Of a stretch of 16,625 nucleotides of DNA, positions 1 to 6,774 are shown in pieces. The DNA comes from an uncultured Bacilli bacterium (GTDB lineage Bacteria > Bacillota_I > Bacilli_A > RF39 > UBA660), in the NCBI GenBank assembly GCA_910586865.1, contig CAJUIY010000038.1, positions 1 to 16,625 on the forward strand. The letters run 5' to 3'. Below the pieces are notes generated by a model. The model was not told the origin of the DNA. It saw only the letters and a list, made by a program, of their open reading frames with translations, and did no database searches. The position numbers and the translations under genes are program-made. How positions within the stretch are numbered: position 1 is the first letter of the stretch; every line of letters starts with the position of its first letter.

Positions 1-1
1 C

Positions 2-12
2 GTGGTATAATA
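2..12 (+). promoter_or_regulatory. Extended -10 promoter for the first small membrane gene
   Basis: GTGGTATAATA contains TG at 3-4 and a perfect TATAAT at 6-11, an extended -10 element. The -35 region lies outside the window. The same 11-mer occurs at 1840-1850 and 14687-14697, each time upstream of a gene start. The TTGACA at 30-35 has no -10 at a usable distance before the gene, so it is probably not the promoter. Confidence 0.55.
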
Positions 13-66
13 TTTTTATAAATTTGGTATTGACAAAACTTAGATAGTCAATTTAGGAGTGAGAGT

Positions 67-309
67 ATGGAATGGATATTTGCTGATATAATAAATAGTA
101 CCAAAGTACCTAAAGTAGTAAAGTATATTGCAATAACTTTGCTAGTTGGATTTTTAGAATTTTTATTTATTAGTATTGCTATAAATGGTGTTTCAAAATT
201 TGCTATGCCTGTTGGGATTAGCCTAGCAATAATTTTCTTTATAGTTTATATTTATTTAATTATTAAAATTAAAAAATATAACTACATTAACAAAGATAGT
301 GATGATTAA
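67..309 (+). CDS. Small two-helix membrane protein, unknown function
   Basis: An 80-aa protein that I do not recognise. Two hydrophobic stretches (about residues 18-40 and 46-67) predict two membrane helices, followed by a short Lys-rich tail and an acidic end (DSDD). AGGAGTG ends 5-6 bases before the ATG and supports this start. It is read from the extended -10 promoter at 2-12. It stands 85 bases before the XRE regulator and may be co-transcribed with it, since I see no terminator with a T-run between them. It could be a small accessory membrane protein such as an immunity or regulatory peptide, but nothing in the sequence shows that. Confidence 0.7.
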   Translation: MEWIFADIINSTKVPKVVKYIAITLLVGFLEFLFISIAINGVSKFAMPVGISLAIIFFIVYIYLIIKIKKYNYINKDSDD

Positions 310-394
310 ATTACAATTTATAAAACTCAACTATCAGTTCGTGTTATATTTGTGTAATTTAGTATATAGTTAAACCATGAAAGGAGAAAACTAT

Positions 395-1003
395 ATGGAT
401 CAAATTAAAATAGGTAGATTTATAAGTTCAAGAAGAAAAGAGAAAAATATAACACAAAGTGAATTAGCAGAAAAGTTAAATATAACGGATAGAGCAATTT
501 CCAAGTGGGAAAATGGAGTTTGCTTGCCTGATGCTAATAATATGCCTGAATTATGTAAAATATTAGATATTTCTATAAATGATCTATTTAGTGGAGAAGT
601 TGTAGATATGAAAGAAAATGAAAAAAAATTAGAGGATAATTTACTTGAAATGGTGAGTATTAAAGAACAAAGGGATAAAGAATTATTAAAGTTAGAAATA
701 TTTATTGGTATACTAGTTACTATTAATATGTTTGTACTTATATTTGTTGCTTTCTTTATTGATATGCAAGATTGGTTAAGAATAATATTAATTATTATTG
801 GAATAATTCCCTTTGTTATTGGATTATGTTATGCAATAAGAATAGAGCAAATAGCAGGCTACTATGAATGTAGTAATTGCCATCATAAATATGTACCAAC
901 TTATAAAAGCGTATTATTTTCTAGTCATATTAATAGAACAAGAAAAATGAAATGCCCTAAATGTAATAAAAAAACTTGGCATAAAAAAATACTAACTAAA
1001 TAA
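395..1003 (+). CDS. XRE-family regulator with two membrane helices and a C-terminal zinc ribbon
   Basis: A 202-aa protein. Residues about 6-60 form a Cro/C1-type helix-turn-helix (QSELAEKLNITDRAISKWE, then PELCKILDISINDLF). A charged linker (about 70-100) leads to two membrane helices (about 102-123 and 128-150). The C-terminus has two Cys pairs, CSNC (159/162) and CPKC (187/190), spaced as in a zinc ribbon. The start was chosen at 395 rather than 377 because AAAGGAG (380-386) lies 8 bases upstream of it and inside the longer reading. Domain order suggests a membrane-anchored DNA-binding protein with a metal-binding module at the far end. XRE proteins with membrane tails are common in Bacillota and mostly uncharacterised. 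Targets and signal are unknown. Confidence 0.85.
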   Translation: MDQIKIGRFISSRRKEKNITQSELAEKLNITDRAISKWENGVCLPDANNMPELCKILDISINDLFSGEVVDMKENEKKLEDNLLEMVSIKEQRDKELLKLEIFIGILVTINMFVLIFVAFFIDMQDWLRIILIIIGIIPFVIGLCYAIRIEQIAGYYECSNCHHKYVPTYKSVLFSSHINRTRKMKCPKCNKKTWHKKILTK

Positions 1004-1035
1004 TAAATTACAATCCAAAAGTGAGATGAGATACT

Positions 1036-1179
1036 ATGAAAAAGGAAAAAATTATAAATTGGGTAATTGCAATAATCGTTGCTATTATATATTTATCTGT
1101 AAGTATTATATATGATATATGGGCATTTTCCTGGCTTATATGGGTTGCTTATGCAATTTATAGATTCATCGCAAAATAG
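1036..1179 (+). CDS. 47-aa membrane peptide downstream of the XRE regulator
   Basis: A short ORF starting MKKEKIINWVIAIIVAIIYL and ending FIAK. Two hydrophobic segments (about residues 8-27 and 30-44, with Trp-rich AFSWLIWVAYAI) predict a helical hairpin in the membrane. Only a weak purine-rich ribosome site (GAGATGAG) precedes the ATG, 32 bases after the XRE stop, so it would be translated from the same transcript. A strong terminator follows at 1194. The Trp/Ile-rich tail resembles the C-terminal membrane segment of some XRE-type proteins, so this could be a partner or a detached piece of such a protein. That is inference. Confidence 0.6.
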   Translation: MKKEKIINWVIAIIVAIIYLSVSIIYDIWAFSWLIWVAYAIYRFIAK

Positions 1180-1193
1180 AAACATTAGTTTAT

Positions 1194-1225
1194 AAAGCAA
1201 ATCGAAGGGTAGAGGATTTGCTTTT
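1194..1225 (+). terminator. Rho-independent terminator after the XRE unit
   Basis: A perfect 10-bp stem, AAAGCAAATC (1194-1203) with GATTTGCTTT (1215-1224), loop of 11, followed by only one further T before C. The right arm GATTTGCTTTT is identical to that of the terminator at 14654-14685. Confidence 0.75.
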
Positions 1226-1250
1226 CATATGGTAAAATTTTCGATATAAT
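1222..1250 (+). promoter_or_regulatory. Promoter for the 1274 membrane protein
   Basis: A perfect TATAAT at 1245-1250, with a weak -35 (TTTTCA, 1222-1227) 17 bases upstream that overlaps the tail of the preceding terminator. The gene start lies 24 bases downstream of the -10. Confidence 0.55.
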
Positions 1251-1273
1251 AGAACAAAAAGAGGAGTGATTAT

Positions 1274-1783
1274 ATGGGAGGAATTAGCATTTTTATGGTA
1301 CTAGGAATATTGATGTCAGTTGCAATCTTATTTCTAGTAGCACTTCTTATTTTTATGGTCTATCTAATTATGAATTATGTATTGGAAAGTATATTCTTAT
1401 ATCATATTTCTAAAAAATTAAACTATCAATATCCTATTCTATCATGGCTACCATTTTATAATAAATATTATTTAGGAAAGGTAGGAAAAAAAGAGTTACA
1501 AGCAAAAGTTCTTTTGATGAATTATTTTATATTAGTGGTACTACTTTCTATTTCTAGTATGGTGTCTTCTCTTCCTACTGGAGTAAACACTTTAATATTT
1601 ATTTTTACCCTCTTATCTATCCTTCTTAATTTTGTTTTGAATATATGGATATCTCATCATATTATGAAGGTTGCGATTCCTAAAATAGCTACTTATCTAA
1701 CGTTACTCAATGTATTTACTTTAGGATTATCCCGATCAATCATACTATTTGTAATAAGAAATAATGAGAACCTAATTGCCTAA
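1274..1783 (+). CDS. Multi-pass membrane protein, unknown function
   Basis: A 169-aa protein with four predicted membrane segments: about residues 5-35, 77-98, 103-128 and 135-160. Between the first and second is a conserved-looking segment, YPILSWLPFYNKYYLGKVGK, similar in style to the 'P-F-Y-N-x-Y-x-L' loop of several uncharacterised small membrane proteins of Bacillota. GAGGAGTG (1260-1267) lies 6 bases upstream of the ATG. It appears to be a single-gene unit: promoter at 1222-1250 in front, and a separate promoter for the next gene at 1841-1849. No catalytic motif is visible, and I cannot assign a function. Confidence 0.75.
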   Translation: MGGISIFMVLGILMSVAILFLVALLIFMVYLIMNYVLESIFLYHISKKLNYQYPILSWLPFYNKYYLGKVGKKELQAKVLLMNYFILVVLLSISSMVSSLPTGVNTLIFIFTLLSILLNFVLNIWISHHIMKVAIPKIATYLTLLNVFTLGLSRSIILFVIRNNENLIA

Positions 1784-1840
1784 ATGATAAGGGCTATTTT
1801 CTTCTTTAAAATAGGTAACTAAATGGGAAATATCGTATTG

Positions 1841-1849
1841 TGGTATAAT
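1841..1849 (+). promoter_or_regulatory. Extended -10 promoter for the PEBP gene
   Basis: TGGTATAAT: TG at 1841-1842 and TATAAT at 1844-1849. There is no recognisable -35 at 17 bases (AAATGG), which fits an extended -10 promoter. It lies 39 bases upstream of the gene start. Confidence 0.6.
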
Positions 1850-1887
1850 AGAAAATAAAGTAAGAAAAAAATGAATAGAGGTGTGTT

Positions 1888-2346
1888 ATGGACTACGAAA
1901 AGCTAGAAATAGAAACAACTTTTGAAGATGGAGAGTCTATTCCTATAGAGTATACTTTATATGGAAGAAATGTCTCTCCAAAGTTTCATCTAAAAAATTT
2001 ATCTAGTAAAGCAAAAAGTTTAGTAATTATTTTAGAAGATTTAAGTCATCCAATCAAGAATTTTACCCATTGGATTATTTGGAATATTAAAGCAGATTCC
2101 TTTATTCCAGAAAATGTTGGGAATAAAGAAAATGTGGTACAAGGAATTGCTTATGGATTTCATAAGTATAAGGGAGCAAGACCTCCTAGATTTCAAAAAC
2201 ACGATTACCGATTTACAATCTATTCATTAGATGATATGTTAGATTTATCACCGAATACGATGAAAAAGAAATTGGTGAGAAAGTTAGAGGGACATATATT
2301 ACAAAAAGGAACTATTACTGGGAGCTTTAAAAGAGAGAAAGAATGA
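1888..2346 (+). CDS. YbhB/YbcL-family PEBP (Raf kinase inhibitor-like) protein
   Basis: A 152-aa protein covering the whole bacterial phosphatidylethanolamine-binding protein fold. Visible family marks are IPIEYTLYGRNVSP (residues 18-31), HWIIWNI (61-67, with the pocket His61), GARPP (96-100, usually GPRPP or GPCPP) and HDYRFTIYSLD (105-115). The usual DPDxP anion-site motif is altered to EDLSHP (50-55), so ligand binding may differ. There is no signal peptide, so it is cytoplasmic. The start has AGAGGTGTG just upstream. Its stop overlaps the ATG of the following DUF4026 reading frame in an ATGA, suggesting translational coupling. Bacterial members bind small anionic or lipid-like ligands and most have no known physiological role. 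Confidence 0.9.
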   Translation: MDYEKLEIETTFEDGESIPIEYTLYGRNVSPKFHLKNLSSKAKSLVIILEDLSHPIKNFTHWIIWNIKADSFIPENVGNKENVVQGIAYGFHKYKGARPPRFQKHDYRFTIYSLDDMLDLSPNTMKKKLVRKLEGHILQKGTITGSFKREKE

Positions 2347-2606
2347 ATGAAGAAATGCTAAGAAAGAAATTGGTAGAGAAACCTCTAGGATATTGGGAAG
2401 AAAAATCTTATATGATGATAATACCTCCACTGGAAGAGGAAGATGTTTAAAAAAAAGGAATTGATAGTTTATCTTCTTGTAAATAATTTAAAATCAAAGA
2501 AACGAATTGTGATGTCAAAGGAACAATTCAAGTAAAACTTACTTACGATAAAGAAGATTATGAAGTTGGTTTTTATCTTGGGGGCATTTCGGTACCAGAG
2601 TATTAT
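2343..2606 (+). pseudogene. 5' part of the DUF4026-type gene, interrupted by two in-frame TAA codons
   Basis: The frame opens with ATG at 2343, overlapping the PEBP stop, and reads MNEEMLRKKLVEKPLGYWEE and on to EEEDV, then TAA at 2448-2450. Continuing in the same frame gives KKGIDSLSSCK, a second TAA at 2484-2486, then FKIKETNCDVKGTIQVKLTY, which runs without interruption into the large ORF downstream. The total length 2343-3614 is 424 codons, the size I expect for a complete DUF4026 protein. Both lesions are stop codons without a net frameshift, so this is an N-terminally disrupted gene. The first 35 codons could still be translated as a short peptide. Confidence 0.7.
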
Positions 2607-3614
2607 TTGTATAAAAATTTCTTCTTTTCGGAGAAAGAGAAAGAAGAAATTTTAAAAGCAAGACAGGCAATAACTGTTTTTATGAAGTTTGGTAGTAATG
2701 TAAAAAAATCGTTCTATCTACAACTTAAGTTAGCGCTTACTCTAGTTCCAGATTTAATTGGTGTTTTGGATGAAAGTGCTGAAAAAATGTTTCCTGCGAA
2801 ATGGGTAAAAATGACGGCTAACTCAAAAGTGTTACCAAGTGCACGTGATTTATTTAATGTGCAAGCAGTATCTGCTAAAAATGGAAAAGTATGGTTACAT
2901 ACACATGGACTTTGTCGTTGCAATATGACAGAATTAGAAATACTAGAATCGGATCAAAATAATTATCAGAATCATTACAACTTACTTTCTACTTATGGTA
3001 TGTATTTAATTGATAAAAAAGAAGAGGAGGATCCTTATTGGAACGGAACCTATATTGGTCGTTTAATCAATGATCATCCTGTTGTTGTTACTTGTATTCC
3101 TTGGATAGAGGGTATTTCAGAATATAAAAGATTAAAACTAGGAGGTGCCAAGGATCGTCAATCTGGTCATAATACGAAAACAAGTATTTTATTTCTTTAC
3201 ACTAGTGAACAAGATGAAAGAAATAGAGTGTTAAGTAAGGTGTCTATTTATGACAAGCTTTGGGGAGAAAATCCTTTATTCTTCTTTAGCGATGAGGAAA
3301 CTAATCGTATGCGAGATCTTGCCAGAGAAAGATTCTTTTACGTAGAAGAAAACTTCCAAAAGAAGGCAAGTTCTATTTTAATTAAAGTGGGGTTACCTTT
3401 AAAAGAAAGTGGTAGCTTTGAACATATTTGGTTTGAATTATTAGAAATAAAGGGGAAAAAATTCAAGGCGAGATTAACACAGGAACCATATGCCGATCTT
3501 GGTATTCATACTGGTGATGAAAAGTGGTATACGGTTAAAGATGTTACCGATTGGATTATTTATACCGAAAATGCTGCAGTAAATCCTAGTAATGCGTATC
3601 TTTTAGAAGATTAA
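2607..3614 (+). CDS. DUF4026/DUF2314-type protein, distal part of an interrupted gene
   Basis: 335 residues from a TTG at 2607. The frame is open from 2487 and joins the disrupted 5' part. The C-terminal third (SFEHIWFELLEIKGKKFKAR to DVTDWIIYT) matches the pattern of DUF2314. The middle contains VWLHTHGLCRCNMTELEIL and NYQNHYNLLSTYGM, as I recall for DUF4026 proteins. No signal peptide or membrane segment, so it is probably cytoplasmic; the function of these families is unknown. There is no ribosome site before the TTG (the preceding bases are GGTACCAGAGTATTA), so translation probably would need the intact upstream start. The distal 335 codons carry no lesion, so the disruption may be recent or a shorter product may still be made. 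Confidence 0.7.
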   Translation: MYKNFFFSEKEKEEILKARQAITVFMKFGSNVKKSFYLQLKLALTLVPDLIGVLDESAEKMFPAKWVKMTANSKVLPSARDLFNVQAVSAKNGKVWLHTHGLCRCNMTELEILESDQNNYQNHYNLLSTYGMYLIDKKEEEDPYWNGTYIGRLINDHPVVVTCIPWIEGISEYKRLKLGGAKDRQSGHNTKTSILFLYTSEQDERNRVLSKVSIYDKLWGENPLFFFSDEETNRMRDLARERFFYVEENFQKKASSILIKVGLPLKESGSFEHIWFELLEIKGKKFKARLTQEPYADLGIHTGDEKWYTVKDVTDWIIYTENAAVNPSNAYLLED

Positions 3615-3675
3615 GCATTATTGAGTATTAAAAAGGATTAGATAATTAAATAATTTTGATAATAGGAGTGTAATA

Positions 3676-4122
3676 ATGGAAAATATAAAAGTATCAAAGA
3701 TTAATGATGAAAAGTTACTTAAAGAAGCATTAAAAATAAGAAATACTGTATTTACTATTGAAAAGGGTGTTAGTGAAAGTATAGAAGTTGATGAAAATGA
3801 TGTTTTAAATGAGAAGTGTGATCACTTTATGATAGAGTATAGTTCGAATAAAGTCGGAACTATTAGATGTTTGAAAGATGATGAAGATACTATAAAAATT
3901 CAAAGATTTTGTATCCTAAAAGAATATAGAAAATTAGGAATAGGTAGAAAAGTTCTTGAGTATCTCGAAGATTATTATAAAAATTTGCAGAAAAAGAAAA
4001 TAATAATGGATGCAAAGTATAGTGTTAGTAATTTTTATGAAATTTGTGGTTATAAAAAAATTTCAGATATCTTTATTGAAGCAGGTATTGAACATATAAA
4101 AATGGAAAAGAACTTAATATAA
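3676..4122 (+). CDS. GNAT-family N-acetyltransferase
   Basis: A 148-aa protein of single-domain GNAT length. Residues 21-50 (IRNTVFTIEKGVSESIEVDE and on to CDH) follow the N-terminal pattern of YjcF/ElaA-type acetyltransferases (R-x-x-V-F-x-x-E-x-G-V ... E-x-D-x-x-D). Motif A, the acetyl-CoA pyrophosphate-binding loop, is RFCILKEYRKLGIGRKVLEY (77-96) with R-x-x-G-x-G at 85-90. The later AKYSVSNFYEICGYKKI is the usual NFYxxxGY element. AGGAGTG is 5-6 bases before the ATG. It would transfer acetyl from acetyl-CoA to an amine in the cytoplasm; the substrate is unknown. It lies 61 bases after the DUF4026 reading frame, without a terminator that I can see. Confidence 0.88.
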   Translation: MENIKVSKINDEKLLKEALKIRNTVFTIEKGVSESIEVDENDVLNEKCDHFMIEYSSNKVGTIRCLKDDEDTIKIQRFCILKEYRKLGIGRKVLEYLEDYYKNLQKKKIIMDAKYSVSNFYEICGYKKISDIFIEAGIEHIKMEKNLI

Positions 4123-4498
4123 CAGACTTATATAAATTTCATCCTTTTATCAGGAAGAGAAAAAGATATGACTGAATTAAAAACTAGAAATATAATATAT
4201 AATATTAGTACTCCTAAAATATTGATATATTGATAGGCAAGGTTGTTGTTTGTTCATGATATAGCAACATCAACTATATTAAAGGGGAAAATTGTCTCTT
4301 ATATACTATAATAATAATAATGAGTTCTTTAACAATTATATTTTTCAAAGAAGTATAAAATATAGTCTATGACCATTTCTATATTTAATATTTCAACGAA
4401 ACGTTTTATAGTAGTTATAATATAATTATGATAAGAATAGCCATAGAATATATTGTTAGGAACTGGAAATTATGGAAACATATAGGAGGTAATGGTTA
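4123..4498 (+). other. 376-bp intergenic region without a recognisable gene
   Basis: All frames are broken by frequent stops. The longest ATG-led reading is MTELKTRNIIYNISTPKILI (from 4168), with AGGAAGAG in front, too short and AT-rich to call a gene. There is a short (ATA)n run around 4307-4320. Overlapping TATAAT sequences at 4416-4421 and 4421-4426 could be the -10 of the dinD promoter, but no good -35 accompanies them. I saw no GAAC-N4-GTTC type LexA box. Confidence 0.5.
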
Positions 4499-5323
4499 AT
4501 GAATGAAGTAAAAGGAACTAGTGCAACATTTGAGGATATTAGGCATCTCGATTCCTATAAACAAGAATTTTGGTATGCAAGAGAATTGCAAACTGTTTTG
4601 AAATATAAAGAGTGGAGAAAATTTGAAAATGTTATAATCAAGGCAAAAACTACATGTCAGAATAGTGGTATTGTTGTTTCAGACCATTTTGTCGAGGTTG
4701 ACAAAATGGTTAATATTGGCTCAGGTGCAAGAAGAAAGCAAAGGGATTATAAACTAACAAGATACGCTTGTTACCTAATTGCTCAAAATGGAGATAGTAG
4801 AAAACCTGTAATTGCTTTAGCACAAACGTATTTTGCTATTCAAACAAGAAAACAAGAAATAAAAGAACAAGACTATAGCGAATTAACAGAGGATGAAAGA
4901 CGATTTTATCAAAGAAGTCTAACCAAAAAGGGAAATTCTTCGCTTAATCAAACTGCTAAAAAAGCAGGAGTTAAAAACTATGATAGATTTCATAATTATG
5001 GATATAAGGGATTATATAATGGAGAGACAGCGGACGATATTGCAAAAAGGAAAAAATTGAGATACCGGGAAGATATTTTGGATAATATGGGTAGCGATGA
5101 ATTAATTGCTAATTTATTTAGGATTTCACAGACGGAACAAAAACTAAAAAGAGAAAATATAAAAAATGAGAAAGACGCAAATAAAACCCATTATGAGGTT
5201 GGTAGTAAAATAAGAAATACTATAAAAGAATTGGGTGGAACAATGCCAGAAGAATTGTCTACACCTAAAAAGAGTTTAAAAGAATTAGAAAGAGAAAAGA
5301 AAAACAATCTTATAAAAAAATAG
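4499..5323 (+). CDS. dinD: DinD-type DNA damage-inducible protein
   Basis: A 274-aa protein, close to the length of E. coli DinD. The N-terminal half has the BRO-N-like pattern of the family: FWYARELQTVLKYKEWRKFE, then DYKLTRYACYLIAQNGDSRK and VIALAQTYFAIQTRKQE. The C-terminal half has ERRFYQRSLTKKGNSSLNQT, ITE-like helices and the DTPTPE-like end (here GGTMPEELSTPKKSLKELER). DinD inhibits RecA-mediated strand exchange in E. coli; in Bacillota it is often an accessory gene. AGGAGGT (4484-4490) is 8 bases before the ATG. I found no LexA-type palindrome upstream, so SOS control is not shown here. It appears to be transcribed alone or to lead into the AraC gene 55 bases downstream. Confidence 0.88.
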   Translation: MNEVKGTSATFEDIRHLDSYKQEFWYARELQTVLKYKEWRKFENVIIKAKTTCQNSGIVVSDHFVEVDKMVNIGSGARRKQRDYKLTRYACYLIAQNGDSRKPVIALAQTYFAIQTRKQEIKEQDYSELTEDERRFYQRSLTKKGNSSLNQTAKKAGVKNYDRFHNYGYKGLYNGETADDIAKRKKLRYREDILDNMGSDELIANLFRISQTEQKLKRENIKNEKDANKTHYEVGSKIRNTIKELGGTMPEELSTPKKSLKELEREKKNNLIKK

Positions 5324-5378
5324 AAGTACGATTTGAGAAAAAAAGGAGCAAGAAAAAATAGTAAAGGAGAAGGCTAGA

Positions 5379-6158
5379 ATGTATTATCCAAAACAAATAC
5401 CTTATTTATTAGATAAAGAATTTCAAGAAAATATGAAATATGAGGAATTTCTTGTGAAAGAGCTTAAAGATTATTGTCTGTGTATTTGGCAAATTAAATC
5501 AAAAAAAGTTCTTGAAAAAACAATCTATAATTTCATTTTACCCGATGCTTGTATTGATATTGTAATCAATTTTACAGAAAAAGATATTTCTTTTGCTGGT
5601 TTTAGTAAGGAAACCATTCCTTTTGAATTAAATCAGAAAATTGACTATATGGGAGTAAGGTTAAAGCCAGGTTCTTTTTATTTACTTTTTGGAATCGATG
5701 TAGAAAAAGTGATGGATCATCCGATTCCTTTTAAAGAAGTAGAAAAAAGTATCAGTATTGATGAAATATTAGAAGTAGAAGAAAAAGAAAAACGATTAGA
5801 AATACTAAAAAAATATTTGGTGGAAAAAATAAAGAATAATCCAGATAAAAAGATTATGGATATTGTTGAACAACTATATCAGAATCCAAAGGAGAAGACG
5901 GTTCTTTTCCTTGCTCAAGACTTTCATTGGAGTGAGAGACATTTATACCGTATTTTTAAAACAAATTATGGTGTATCTCCTAAGGTGTTGTTAAATATTC
6001 TTAGGCTCCACTTATGCTTAACTCTTCTTTTAGAAGAAAAAATGGATTTGATTGATATCGCCAATTTATGTGGTTTTTATGATCAATCCCATTTTATAAG
6101 AGAGATTAAGAGATATACAGGAATATCACCTTTAAAACTACTAAATAGTTATCACTAA
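5379..6158 (+). CDS. AraC-family transcriptional regulator
   Basis: A 259-aa protein. The N-terminal half (ILPDACIDIVINF about 53-65, and GVRLKPGSFYLLFG 92-105) has the pattern of the sensing domain found in AraC proteins of the DUF6597 type. The C-terminal 90 residues hold two helix-turn-helices: about 174-195 (VLFLAQDFHWSERHLYRIFK) and 223-245, ending in the AraC signature GFYDQSHFIREIKRYTGISP (232-251). AAGGAGAAGG precedes the ATG. The next gene, a VOC/glyoxalase protein, begins 63 bases after the stop, and such pairs are common in Bacillota. The regulator therefore most likely controls its neighbour, with an unknown small molecule as effector. Confidence 0.88.
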   Translation: MYYPKQIPYLLDKEFQENMKYEEFLVKELKDYCLCIWQIKSKKVLEKTIYNFILPDACIDIVINFTEKDISFAGFSKETIPFELNQKIDYMGVRLKPGSFYLLFGIDVEKVMDHPIPFKEVEKSISIDEILEVEEKEKRLEILKKYLVEKIKNNPDKKIMDIVEQLYQNPKEKTVLFLAQDFHWSERHLYRIFKTNYGVSPKVLLNILRLHLCLTLLLEEKMDLIDIANLCGFYDQSHFIREIKRYTGISPLKLLNSYH

Positions 6159-6221
6159 ATGTCCATTTTGTCCAATACAAAAAATATTCTTTTTTCTACA
6201 ATTATTTTGGAGGTGGAAATC

Positions 6222-6602
6222 ATGTATGAAAATATAGTCGTAAATATCATGGTAAAGAATGTAAAAGATACGATAAAGTTTTATGAAGAAATGTTAGGCT
6301 TTCAAAAAGCATTAAGTGTTCCAGAAGAGGGAGAGGTTTTCAATTTTGCTATTTTAAGTAAGGATAAAATCTCTATTATGATTCAAGAACAAGAGAATTT
6401 ACTAGAAGAATATCCAAGTCTAAAAACAGGAGATATCATACCTACTTTTACTTTGTTTATAACTGTGGATGATGTAGAAAAGTTATATAACGAATTAAAA
6501 GGAAAAGTGGAAATAGCTGCAGAACTTCATAAAACTTTTTATGGACGGGATGAGTTTGCTATTTTTGATAATAATGGTAATATTTTAACAATTGCTTGTT
6601 AG
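6222..6602 (+). CDS. VOC-superfamily (glyoxalase/bleomycin resistance-like) protein
   Basis: A 126-aa protein with the two-module VOC pattern: VVNIMVKNVKDTIKFYEEML at the N-terminus and FTLFITVDDVEKLYNELK in the second module, ending GRDEFAIFDNNGNILTIAC (the D-P-x-G-x-x-L position appears as DNNGNIL). I place the start at 6222 because GGAGGTGG (6209-6216) precedes it; an ATG at 6159 is open but has no ribosome site and adds a non-conserved leader. It is cytoplasmic. Members bind or modify small molecules, often as resistance proteins, and the substrate here cannot be read. The candidate metal ligands look incomplete (few His), so it may bind rather than catalyse. A terminator follows at 6628. 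Confidence 0.85.
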   Translation: MYENIVVNIMVKNVKDTIKFYEEMLGFQKALSVPEEGEVFNFAILSKDKISIMIQEQENLLEEYPSLKTGDIIPTFTLFITVDDVEKLYNELKGKVEIAAELHKTFYGRDEFAIFDNNGNILTIAC

Positions 6603-6627
6603 ATCAAAGTGTTTTTATTACATAATG

Positions 6628-6653
6628 ATAGGACTAGAGAAAGTCCTATTTTT
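6628..6653 (+). terminator. Rho-independent terminator after the AraC-VOC pair
   Basis: A perfect 8-bp stem ATAGGACT (6628-6635) with AGTCCTAT (6642-6649), a 6-base loop, then TTTT (6650-6653). Confidence 0.8.
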
Positions 6654-6712
6654 CGTAATGATTGAAAATAGAATTCCTAGTAGTAGATATAGGAAATTTT
6701 TGTTTTCTATAG

Positions 6713-6718
6713 TATAAT
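6713..6718 (+). promoter_or_regulatory. Probable -10 of the DUF4299 gene promoter
   Basis: A perfect TATAAT at 6713-6718, 57 bases before the gene start and downstream of the terminator. No clear -35 is present at 16-18 bases upstream. Confidence 0.45.
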
Positions 6719-6774
6719 AAAGAAAATATCAGTTAATTTAGTGGGTAGCTAAATACAAAGGGAGAAGAGAAAAG

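Noticed and set aside
30..35. TTGACA as the -35 of a promoter for the first gene
   Set aside because: No -10 lies 16-18 bases downstream; that position is occupied by the ribosome site. The TATAAT at 6-11 is a better candidate.
308..359. Integron-like attC site between the first two genes (AAATTACA ... TGTAATTT)
   Set aside because: The arms are 8 bases only, the rest does not pair well, and no GTTRRRY/RYYYAAC core or integrase is present.
1794..1814. Hairpin CTATTTT/AAAATAG as a terminator after the 1274 gene
   Set aside because: The 7-bp stem is almost all A-T and is followed by GTAACTAAA rather than a T-run, so it would not terminate well.
4168..4233. 21-codon ORF MTELKTRNII... as a small gene
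   Set aside because: A plausible ribosome site precedes it, but the peptide is short and of ordinary AT-rich composition, and nothing nearby supports translation.
4385..4410. LexA/SOS box upstream of dinD (CGAAACGTTTT)
   Set aside because: It contains the short palindrome AAACGTTT but not the GAAC-N4-GTTC pattern of Bacillota LexA sites.
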